From: Bordetella parapertussis
GTDB lineage: Bacteria; Pseudomonadota; Gammaproteobacteria; Burkholderiales; Burkholderiaceae_B
Length of the DNA stretch: 64,000 bases
Direction of reading: 5' to 3'
NCBI GenBank assembly: GCA_945895265.1
Contig: CAMDEF010000008.1
Coordinates: 55,227 to 119,226 of the forward strand
A program made the translations under genes and the position numbers. The number at the start of each line of letters is the position of its first letter. Position 1 is the stretch's first letter. The notes beneath the pieces are model-generated. The model had not been told where the DNA came from. It did not search any database and saw only the letters and a list, made by a program, of their open reading frames with translations. Positions 8,308 to 15,515 of the stretch are shown in pieces.

Positions 8308-9077
8308 TGTTCGACAAAGGCCCTTTCGATCACGTAGTCGCCTGGTTTGGTGGTATTGCCTTCATTAAAGCCGCGCCGCTCAAGCATGGTTTTTAAATCG
8401 CGTAACAAGCCTGGGCTGCCACAAATCATAATGCGATCTTGCGTACGATCAAGCGCAGGAACACCCAAATCTTTGAACAGCTTTTCGTTTTCGATCAGAG
8501 TCGTGATGCGACCCATCTGCTTGTATTGTTCGCGCGTGACAGTCGGGTAATAGCGCAACTGTTTACTCACCATGTCACCTAAGAACTCGTGCTTGGGTAG
8601 TTCTTGAGTGAGGTAATCGTGATAGGCGAGTTCGGCAACGTCGCGCACTGAATGTACCAAAATCACCTCTTCAAATTTTTCGTAGGTTTCTGGGTCGCGG
8701 ATTACGCTCAAAAACGGCGCTAAGCCCGTGCCGGACGAGAACATGTACAAACGTTTGGCAGGCAACAAATAATCGATTAGCAACGTGCCAGTTGGTTTGC
8801 GCCCGACCACAATTGAATCACCCACCTTAATATGTTGCAGCCTTGAGGTCAGCGGCCCGTCTTCGACTTTGATGCTTAAAAACTCAAGGTGTTCTTCATA
8901 GTTGGCGCTGACGATGCTGTAGGCTCGCAGCAAGGGCTTGTCGTTGACGCGCAACCCGATCATTGTGAAGTGGCCATTGCTAAAACGTAAAGACGGGTCG
9001 CGCGTTGTGGTGAAGCTAAACAGGCGGTCGGTCCAGTGGTGTACGGATAAAACGGTTTCTTCGTTGAAGGCGCTCAT
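8304..9077 (-). CDS. fpr: Ferredoxin--NADP(+) reductase
   Basis: A 257-aa flavoprotein of the bacterial subclass I Fpr type. FAD-binding residues are in LLRAYSIVS, the NADP-binding nucleotide motif in SSGTGLAPFLS, and the C-terminus YVIERAFVEQ is the Fpr tail whose aromatic or alanine residue stacks near the flavin. ATG at 9077 is chosen over an upstream TTG because it matches the family start. It is the first gene leftward from the divergent promoter and is translationally coupled to the TetR gene. In this setting it most likely supplies NADPH-derived electrons, through a ferredoxin or flavodoxin, to the 6-hydroxynicotinate reductase encoded on the other side of the promoter (inference). Confidence 0.9.
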   Translation of the reverse strand: MSAFNEETVLSVHHWTDRLFSFTTTRDPSLRFSNGHFTMIGLRVNDKPLLRAYSIVSANYEEHLEFLSIKVEDGPLTSRLQHIKVGDSIVVGRKPTGTLLIDYLLPAKRLYMFSSGTGLAPFLSVIRDPETYEKFEEVILVHSVRDVAELAYHDYLTQELPKHEFLGDMVSKQLRYYPTVTREQYKQMGRITTLIENEKLFKDLGVPALDRTQDRIMICGSPGLLRDLKTMLERRGFNEGNTTKPGDYVIERAFVEQ

Positions 9078-9170
9078 GGTCGGCTTAAGTATCAAAATCT
9101 TGTTAAGTCAGGGGCAAGCCCAATAAAAACGTTGCAGGCTTACAAGGGATGCATTAAATTAAACAATAAA

Positions 9171-9208
9171 TGTAGTGAATGCAACACTAAATTGTAGCAA
9201 ATGCTACA
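9171..9208. promoter_or_regulatory. Pair of palindromic operators in divergent promoter
   Basis: TGTAGCAAATGCTACA at 9193-9208 is a perfect inverted repeat (7-base arms TGTAGCA/TGCTACA around AA). A second copy, TGTAGTGAATGCAACA at 9171-9186, matches it at 13 of 16 positions. The two centres are 22 bp apart, about two helical turns. They sit between the fpr-tetR-ena unit and the hnr-to-nicB unit, so one dimeric regulator could control both directions. The TetR protein encoded at 7642-8307 is the obvious candidate (inference). Confidence 0.65.
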
Positions 9209-9277
9209 TTTATGTTAACCCCTGAAGCACAATTTAGGCAACGAATAAAAGACAATACGCTTTTCACCCAACCCCAC

Positions 9278-10855
9278 ATGACTGAACACACGAAAACCGA
9301 CGGACTTTCAGAGCAGGCGGTAGTGGCCGAGGAGGGCACGCCGGTCACGCAAACGCGCCCAGTGGGCTCAACCAAAATCGAGTGTAACGCGTGCCCAGTC
9401 TTGTGCCAGATCAGTGTGGGTCGTAGCGGTGCCTGCGATCGCTATGCCAACCAAGAGGGTGTGCTCATTCGAGTCGATCCAGTGCTGGTGCTAAATCGTG
9501 CCTTGAAAACTGAAGAGTCGGCGTTGGTACCCTTTGCGCCCAGCGCGTCTGAGGGCGAATGGACAGGCGATCTGATACATGCCAACGATATTTTCATTAC
9601 TGGCGTAGGGTCATCGACCACATACCCAGATTACAAGCCCGCGCCGTTTATCGTGGGTTCACAGATTGACGGTGTCGACATGGTGACGGTTGTCACCGAG
9701 GGCATCTTTAGTTACTGCAGCCTAAAAATAAAAATTGATACTGATCGTTATCTAGGGCCTGAGCAGGCCAATGTGCTGTGCCGAGGCGAGGTAGTGGGTC
9801 ACGTGACTACCGCTGAGTACGGTTCGCAAATGCTATCTTTAGGTGGTGTGCACCACCTAACAGGAGGCAGCAAAAAAGAGGGTCGCGTCACCATGGAGAT
9901 GATGCAGGCCCTAGGCAACAAAGAGGCCGCTGAGTTGAATATCGAGGGCGGGGCGAATCTGGTGATCCAGGCTGGGCGCGCGCCGATTGTCAATGGCGTG
10001 GTCGAGCAGCGTATGCGGGTCGGTTGCGGGTCTGCTGCGATTGGTATCTTCGCGCAACAATTTTTCGAGTTGGCCGACGAGGTGGTGGTGGTCGACGATC
10101 ACATCACCGGCGTTTTGACCGAGCATCAGGCAGGCTGCTGTTTGAATATGCGCTCGTCAGGGATTTCGATTCGGGGTCGCCGGTCAACCCCTGGCCGCTA
10201 TTTTCAAGTGGCAAACCCTGGCACTGGTTGGGGCGGCACTGATATTGCCGATCCCTTAAGCATCATTGAAAAGTGGGATCCTAAACGTGCTTGGCCTGGT
10301 TTGCGGTTGCTGATGACGTCGACGACGGGTGAGCACGCTGCCTGGTTTGTGCTCGACGAGGATTTGGTCCCGAGGCAGCAAGAGATTCCGGCTGCGGCCC
10401 AGACAGTCATCGATCGCATTGGCGAAAACTGCGAGCCCTCACTGACCACGGTGCTGTTCTTGGGTGGCGCGGGTGGCAGTTTGCGTGCCGGCGTCACAGA
10501 AAACCCAGTGTTACTGACTCGAGCGATTAAACAATCCTTGGTCAATGTGACCTGTGGTGGGGCGCCCGCGTATGTTTGGCCCGGCGGGGGGATTACGGTG
10601 ATGGTTGACGTCTTGCGTATGCCAGATCGCAGCTTCGGGACCGTGCCCACCCCAGCGATCGTGGCACCTTTCGAATTCAGTATGCGCGCAGAGGATTTCA
10701 AAAAGCTGGGCGGCCATATGGAGTATGTGCGAACGCTTGACGCAGTGCTGCGCGATGGCGCCTGGCACGCAGATGGTGCGCCGACTGCGCGCAAGTGGGT
10801 GATGCAGCCCACTCAAAATCCTTGGCCTTTGGGTCAGCCGCCACAGCTAGGTTAA
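9278..10855 (+). CDS. hnr: 6-hydroxynicotinate reductase (iron-sulfur flavoprotein)
   Basis: The protein (525 aa from this start) resembles Hnr of nicotinate-fermenting Eubacterium barkeri, which reduces 6-hydroxynicotinate to 1,4,5,6-tetrahydro-6-oxonicotinate and is reported to carry covalent flavin and several Fe-S clusters. An N-terminal cysteine cluster C36-x2-C39-x3-C43-x9-C53 (KIECNACPVLCQISVG...GACDRYAN) fits an Fe-S site; more cysteines occur in GCGSAAIG, GCCLNM and NVTCGGAP. Glycine-rich GGAGGSLRAGV and PAYVWPGGGITVMVDV may form the flavin region. An in-frame ATG at 9212 exists but lies 3 bases after the operator with no ribosome site, so 9278 is preferred, though no strong Shine-Dalgarno is seen there either. 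The enamidase and NicAB genes in the same cluster support the call. First gene of the rightward operon. Confidence 0.8.
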   Translation: MTEHTKTDGLSEQAVVAEEGTPVTQTRPVGSTKIECNACPVLCQISVGRSGACDRYANQEGVLIRVDPVLVLNRALKTEESALVPFAPSASEGEWTGDLIHANDIFITGVGSSTTYPDYKPAPFIVGSQIDGVDMVTVVTEGIFSYCSLKIKIDTDRYLGPEQANVLCRGEVVGHVTTAEYGSQMLSLGGVHHLTGGSKKEGRVTMEMMQALGNKEAAELNIEGGANLVIQAGRAPIVNGVVEQRMRVGCGSAAIGIFAQQFFELADEVVVVDDHITGVLTEHQAGCCLNMRSSGISIRGRRSTPGRYFQVANPGTGWGGTDIADPLSIIEKWDPKRAWPGLRLLMTSTTGEHAAWFVLDEDLVPRQQEIPAAAQTVIDRIGENCEPSLTTVLFLGGAGGSLRAGVTENPVLLTRAIKQSLVNVTCGGAPAYVWPGGGITVMVDVLRMPDRSFGTVPTPAIVAPFEFSMRAEDFKKLGGHMEYVRTLDAVLRDGAWHADGAPTARKWVMQPTQNPWPLGQPPQLG

Positions 10856-10860
10856 AGAAC

Positions 10861-11745
10861 ATGGGGCCGACCTCGCACGAGCTGTCGCACGGACGCCGCC
10901 ATTTTCAACATGGGCCGATCGATATCATTGCCTATGCCGAAGGCGATCCGTCAAGCGTTGCGTTAGCGCATAAGGCTGCCTGGCAGCGCTTTGGACAAAT
11001 CCTGCCCGAATTAGTGAATGAGTTAGCTGAGTTGCGTCAACCCGTGCGCGGCGCGGGTGGGTTCAAAGGGCCGATTGCTCAGTCGATGTGGCAAGCGTGC
11101 AAGGCCTGTTTGATCGACTCAGATGCACACGCGTTTTTAACGCCTATGGCCGCGGTCGCCGGTTCGGTTGCGCAAGACTTAAGTGCCTGTTACCAAGTTT
11201 CGGGGATCAGGCGCGCCTGGGTCAATAACGGAGGCGATATTGCGTTGCATCTCACTGAAGACACTGCGGTATCGATAGGGCTATTCGCTGACTTGGCACG
11301 CTTAGATGAGCAACAGCTGGTTGCCGGTGTGCAGACCGATGCTGTATTTACAGTGAAGTATGGGATGGGTATCTTGGGTGTGGCCACCAGTGGTTGGCGC
11401 GGACGCAGCTTTTCTTTGGGTATCGCCGATAGCGTGACGGTGTTTGCGGCCAGTGCGTCGCAGGCAGATGCCGCGGCAACGATGATTGCCAACGCCGTGA
11501 ATGTCGAAGATGCGCGTATTATGCGCGAGCCCGCCAACGCCCTGAAAGACGATTCAGATTTGGGTCAGCAGTTGGTCACGGTGTCCGTGCCCGAGTTGAG
11601 TGAACAGGAAATCCACGAAGCACTCGAAGCAGGCTTAAAAAAAGCGCGCACGCTTAAGCAGAACGGTTTAATCTGTGCAAGTGTTTTAAGTTGTCAGGGC
11701 TGGTTTGCCAGTACTGAAGCGGCTCGAGTTCAACGCATAACCTGA
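10861..11745 (+). CDS. UPF0280 family protein, ApbE-like
   Basis: The 294-aa protein belongs to UPF0280, a family related to the flavin transferase ApbE. Visible ApbE-type elements are VNNGGDIAL (residues 121-129), ATSGWRGRSFSLGIADSVTVFA (175-196) and ADAAATMIANAV (202-213), corresponding to the GGD, SG and ADALAT segments that bind FAD and metal in ApbE. It begins 5 bases after hnr, with translation probably coupled. E. barkeri Hnr has covalently bound flavin, so a maturation role in attaching flavin to Hnr is an attractive but unproven idea. No signal peptide is present, so it should act in the cytoplasm, unlike most ApbE proteins. Confidence 0.75.
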   Translation: MGPTSHELSHGRRHFQHGPIDIIAYAEGDPSSVALAHKAAWQRFGQILPELVNELAELRQPVRGAGGFKGPIAQSMWQACKACLIDSDAHAFLTPMAAVAGSVAQDLSACYQVSGIRRAWVNNGGDIALHLTEDTAVSIGLFADLARLDEQQLVAGVQTDAVFTVKYGMGILGVATSGWRGRSFSLGIADSVTVFAASASQADAAATMIANAVNVEDARIMREPANALKDDSDLGQQLVTVSVPELSEQEIHEALEAGLKKARTLKQNGLICASVLSCQGWFASTEAARVQRIT

Positions 11746-11752
11746 GGTCAAG

Positions 11753-12337
11753 ATGCAAGCAAACATTCGCAGGGTGGTGGTGCAAGTCGATGAAGTGTTG
11801 ACTGAGAATGGTCAGGCCGTGTCGCCCCCGACCCGTCGGGCACTGGCGATGGCCGTGATTGAAAATCCTTTCGCAGGACGTTACGTTCAGGATCTTGAAA
11901 AATTGATTGCCATCGGTGAAGAGCTTGGTGGTTTGTTGGGTGAGCGCTGTGTGCAAGCGCTCGGCATCAAGCCCAGCGAGGCTCAAAGCTATGGCAAAGC
12001 CGCCATCGTGGGTGAAGCGGGTGAACTCGAACACGCGGCCGCAATCTTGCATCCCAAATTAGGTGCGCCTTTGCGTGTGGCGGTTGAAAAAGGTGCTGCA
12101 CTGGTACCCTCCAGTAAAAAAATGGGGGTGATGGGTACCGCCATCGACGTGCCGCTTGGGCACAAAGATGCGGCCTATGTGCGAACGCATTTTGATGCGA
12201 TTGAAGCGCGGGTGACCGATGCGCCGCGCGCAAACGAAATTGTGGTGTGCGTTGCTGTGACCGATAGCGGGCGTCCCAACCCCCGAGTGGGCGGGCTGCA
12301 GCATCATGAAATGATTGGCAAAGATGGTTTGCGTTAA
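11753..12337 (+). CDS. AA_synth (amino acid synthesis) family protein
   Basis: The 194-aa protein matches the AA_synth family by eye: an N-terminal strand with a long-arm helix, FAGRYVQDLEKLIAIGEELGGLL, then YGKAAIVGEAGELEHAAAILHPKLGAPLR, and a C-terminal NEIVVCVAVTDSGRPNPRVGGL. The family name comes from old genetic linkage; its biochemical activity is not established. GAGGTCAAG sits before the ATG, 7 bases after the UPF0280 gene. Members often sit in catabolic operons with HAAT transporters, so here it may act on a ring or ring-cleavage intermediate of nicotinate breakdown (inference). Entirely cytoplasmic, no membrane span. Confidence 0.75.
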   Translation: MQANIRRVVVQVDEVLTENGQAVSPPTRRALAMAVIENPFAGRYVQDLEKLIAIGEELGGLLGERCVQALGIKPSEAQSYGKAAIVGEAGELEHAAAILHPKLGAPLRVAVEKGAALVPSSKKMGVMGTAIDVPLGHKDAAYVRTHFDAIEARVTDAPRANEIVVCVAVTDSGRPNPRVGGLQHHEMIGKDGLR

Positions 12338-12383
12338 GTGTGTTTGGTAGTCAAAGAATCAGACCTTTAAATTGGAGAAAAAA

Positions 12384-13598
12384 GTGAAACAATATCGACT
12401 CAGTAGTCTTGCAAAACTCAGCGTCGCCACATTGGCGCTGTTAACCGCCTCATCGAGTTTGCTGGCGCAAGGCGTCATCAAAATCGGCGAAATCAATAGT
12501 TACAAAGCTCAGCCTGCTTTCCTTGAGCCCTACAAAAAAGGTATGGAACTCGCGATTGAACAGATCAATGCGGGCGGCGGTTTGAATGGTAAAAAAGTTG
12601 AGCTCATCACGCGTGATGACAATGCCAACCCAGGCGACGCCGTGCGAGTGGCCGAAGAGTTGGTGTCGCGCGATAAAGTGGATGTGTTGACTGGGTCATT
12701 CTTGTCGCATATCGGTCTGGCGCTGACTGACTTTGCCAAGCAAAAGAAAGTCTTCTTTTTAGCCAGCGAACCCTTAACGGATAAGATCGTCTGGCAAAAC
12801 GGCAATCGCTATACGTTCCGTTTGCGCACCTCAACCTACATGCAGGTGGCGATGCTCGTGCCAGACGCTGTTGCGATGAAGAAAAAGCGTTGGGCGATCG
12901 TTTATCCCAATTATGAATACGGGCAATCAGCAGTCGCCAGTTTCAAAGCCTTGCTCAAGGCTGCGCAACCCGATGTTGAATTTGTAGCCGAGCAAGCTCC
13001 GCCCTTAGGCAAGCTAGACGCTGGTAGCGTCGTGCAAGCATTGGCCGATGCCAAGCCTGATGCGATTTTTAACGTGTTGTTTGGTGCAGACTTGTCTAAG
13101 TTTGTACGCGAAGGGAATACCCGCGGCTTGTTCAAAGGCCGTGAGGTGGTGAGCTTGTTAACGGGTGAGCCTGAGTACCTTGATCCACTTAAAGACGAAA
13201 CGCCCAATGGCTGGTTAGTGACTGGTTACCCTTGGTATGGCATCAAGACGCCAGAGCATGCGGCGTTTTTGAAGGCGTATCAAGATAAGTTCAAAGACTA
13301 TCCGCGCCTAGGCTCTGTGGTGGGCTATAGCGCCATCATGTCGCTTGCCGCCGGCATTAAAAAAGCTCAAAGCACAGAGACAGAAAAGCTGATCGCTGCG
13401 TTTACCGGGCTGAACCTGATGACCCCCTTTGGCGCCATCACCTACCGTCCCGAAGATCATCAGTCTACGATGGGTAGTTTTGTTGGCCGCACAAAGAACG
13501 AGGGGGGCAAAGGCGTGATGGTTGATTTTCGTTTCTTGGACGGTGCGAAATTCTTACCTTCTGCCGAAGAGGTTAAAAAATTGCGACCTGCACAATAG
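12384..13598 (+). CDS. ABC transporter substrate-binding protein (LivJ-like)
   Basis: A 404-aa periplasmic binding protein of the hydrophobic amino acid/amide (HAAT) class. It has a signal peptide ending LLTASSSLLAQ, then VIKIGEINSYKAQPAFLEPYKKGMELAIEQINAGGGLNGKKVELITRDD, the usual type 1 fold opening. GTG at 12384 with GGAG seven bases upstream is the best start; TTG at 12372 contains the ribosome site itself and is rejected. Directly precedes the LivHM and LivGF fusion genes and sits inside the nicotinate operon, so it probably binds nicotinate or a related aromatic acid (inference). Many HAAT binding proteins bind aromatic acids. Confidence 0.9.
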   Translation: MKQYRLSSLAKLSVATLALLTASSSLLAQGVIKIGEINSYKAQPAFLEPYKKGMELAIEQINAGGGLNGKKVELITRDDNANPGDAVRVAEELVSRDKVDVLTGSFLSHIGLALTDFAKQKKVFFLASEPLTDKIVWQNGNRYTFRLRTSTYMQVAMLVPDAVAMKKKRWAIVYPNYEYGQSAVASFKALLKAAQPDVEFVAEQAPPLGKLDAGSVVQALADAKPDAIFNVLFGADLSKFVREGNTRGLFKGREVVSLLTGEPEYLDPLKDETPNGWLVTGYPWYGIKTPEHAAFLKAYQDKFKDYPRLGSVVGYSAIMSLAAGIKKAQSTETEKLIAAFTGLNLMTPFGAITYRPEDHQSTMGSFVGRTKNEGGKGVMVDFRFLDGAKFLPSAEEVKKLRPAQ

Positions 13599-13622
13599 TG
13601 TCTTGATTTAAGTGGGCGATTG

Positions 13623-15515
13623 ATGGATTTATCTGGTTTTGTTGTTCAGTTGCTCAACGGTCTGGCTGGGGCCTCGTCGCTCTTTTTAGTCTCAGCCGGA
13701 CTGTCACTCATTTTTGGTGTCACACGAATCGTGAACTTTGCTCACGGTTCGTTTTTTATGGTGGGGATTTATCTCGCCTACACCTTGGTGACCCGTTTTG
13801 CTGGCACACTCGGCTTTTGGCCGGCCTTGCTGTGTGCAGCAGTGCTGGTGGGTGTGCTCGGAGCCGTGGTCGAACTCACACTGATGCGCCGTATTTATCG
13901 TGCGCCAGAATTATTTCAATTGTTAGCCACCTTCGCTCTGGTCTTGGTGTTTAAGGATGCGGTGCTGTGGCTGTGGGGCCCGGAAGAGCTCCTCGGACCA
14001 CGGGCCCCAGGTTTGAAAGGAGCCGTGCAAATTTTGGGACGCAGTTTTCCCACCTACGATTTATTTTTAATTGTGGTGGGCCCCGTCTTGCTGGGCTTGT
14101 TATGGCTGCTGCTGACGCGAACTCGTTGGGGCACCTTTATTCGCGCTGCAACCCAAGACCGTGACATGGTGGCCGCACTCGGTGTGAATCAGGCGTGGTT
14201 GTTTACCAGTGTATTTGCGCTGGGTGCTCTGTTGGCAGGTTTGGGCGGTGCCTTGCAACTTCCACGCGAACCCGCGAACCTTGAAATGGATCTCAACACG
14301 ATTGGCGCTGCGTTTGTGGTGGTGGTGGTGGGTGGCATGGGCTCTATCCCTGGCGCTTTCGTGGCTGCACTGTTGATCGCCGAGCTAAAAGCCATTTGCA
14401 TTTGGTTAGGCGTTGTTAATATTTTTGGTACCGCGATATCTTTTTCAAAGCTCACCTTGGTCGTTGAATTTTTGGTGATGGCTGTGGTGTTGGTGTTACG
14501 TCCTTGGGGTCTGCTAGGTAGACCACAACCGCTCTCGCGCCATGCCGGTCATACTGAGGCGCCGTTAGGTGCACCGACACGCGTGACGACCGCGTTGCAA
14601 GTCGCGGCCGTGGCCCTGTTGGTGTTGCTGCCATGGCTGACCTCTGCGTCGCCTTATTTCACGGTGCTGAGTATCGATTTGTTGGTGGCAGTGCTGTTTG
14701 CGACGAGCTTGCACTTCATCATGGGGCCTGCCGGGATGCATTCCTTTGGTCATGCGGCATATTTTGGTTTAGGCGCGTATGGCGCCGCGCTTTTGTTTAA
14801 AGCGCTTGGGTTACCAATGGAGGTTGCGCTGCTGCTGGCACCTCTTGTCGCTGGCGTGGGGGCGTTGTTATTTGGTTGGTTTAGTGTGCGTTTATCGGGC
14901 GTCTATCTGGCGATGCTGACCTTGGCCTTTGCACAAATCACCTGGGCCGTAGTGTTTCAGTGGGATGCACTGACGGGTGGCAGCAATGGGTTGACGGGTG
15001 TATGGCCAGCCGCTTGGCTCGCAGACAAAAAAAATTATTACTTTTTGACGCTCTCTTGTGTCGTGTTAAGCGTTTGGTTGTTGCGTCGGATGTTGCACGC
15101 ACCCTTGGGTTACGCCATGCGCGCGGGGCGCGATTCGCCGATGCGTGCCGATGCCATTGGTATTCATGTCAAACGGGTGCAGTGGGTTGCTTTCGTGATA
15201 GCGGGTGTCTTTGCGGGTGTGGCCGGCGCACTGTTCGCTTTTTCTAAGGGCAGCATCTCGCCCGAGACGTTACATGTGAGTCGTTCGGTAGATGGCTTAG
15301 TGATGGTATTGCTTGGCGGCATACAGACTTTAGCGGGCCCCATCGTGGGCGCAGTGAGCTTCACATGGTTGCACGATGTGATCGCGCGCAATACAGAGTA
15401 TTGGCGCGCGATGCTGGGGGGCATTATCTTGTTACTGGTGCTGTTGTTTCCCGACGGGATTGCAGGCTTTGCACGCCGCCTCAGTTTGCGCTTTGCAGGT
15501 AGGGGGCAAGCATGA
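13623..15515 (+). CDS. HAAT permease, LivH-LivM fusion
   Basis: The 630-aa protein joins two permeases. Residues about 1-300 are LivH-like (SLIFGVTRIVNFAHGSFFMVG near the start, GAFVVVVVGGMGSIPGAFVAA near 240). Residues about 320-630 are LivM-like (MGPAGMHSFGHAAYFGLGAYGAALL, SGVYLAMLTLAFAQ, GGIQTLAGPIVGA, LFPDGIAG). The join is a short polar stretch near RPQPLSRHAGHTEAP. Normally LivH and LivM are separate polypeptides. The reading frame is continuous across the junction with membrane spans on both sides, so a real fusion rather than a sequencing artefact is likely. The stop overlaps the next ATG by four bases. Confidence 0.9.
   Translation: MDLSGFVVQLLNGLAGASSLFLVSAGLSLIFGVTRIVNFAHGSFFMVGIYLAYTLVTRFAGTLGFWPALLCAAVLVGVLGAVVELTLMRRIYRAPELFQLLATFALVLVFKDAVLWLWGPEELLGPRAPGLKGAVQILGRSFPTYDLFLIVVGPVLLGLLWLLLTRTRWGTFIRAATQDRDMVAALGVNQAWLFTSVFALGALLAGLGGALQLPREPANLEMDLNTIGAAFVVVVVGGMGSIPGAFVAALLIAELKAICIWLGVVNIFGTAISFSKLTLVVEFLVMAVVLVLRPWGLLGRPQPLSRHAGHTEAPLGAPTRVTTALQVAAVALLVLLPWLTSASPYFTVLSIDLLVAVLFATSLHFIMGPAGMHSFGHAAYFGLGAYGAALLFKALGLPMEVALLLAPLVAGVGALLFGWFSVRLSGVYLAMLTLAFAQITWAVVFQWDALTGGSNGLTGVWPAAWLADKKNYYFLTLSCVVLSVWLLRRMLHAPLGYAMRAGRDSPMRADAIGIHVKRVQWVAFVIAGVFAGVAGALFAFSKGSISPETLHVSRSVDGLVMVLLGGIQTLAGPIVGAVSFTWLHDVIARNTEYWRAMLGGIILLLVLLFPDGIAGFARRLSLRFAGRGQA

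Noticed and set aside
9212..9277. Upstream ATG as the start of hnr
   Set aside because: It lies 3 bases after the operator palindrome and has no ribosome site; translation from there would demand transcription through the operator.
9278..10855. Canonical ApbE flavinylation motif in 6-hydroxynicotinate reductase
   Set aside because: No D-x-x-[S/T]-G-A-[S/T] sequence was found; the flavin site, if covalent, must be of another kind.
9278..10855. Ring-opening amidohydrolase (barbiturase/cyanuric acid hydrolase) for the same protein
   Set aside because: The N-terminal four-cysteine cluster and adjacent Fpr point to an Fe-S reductase, and the enamidase neighbour explains ring opening.
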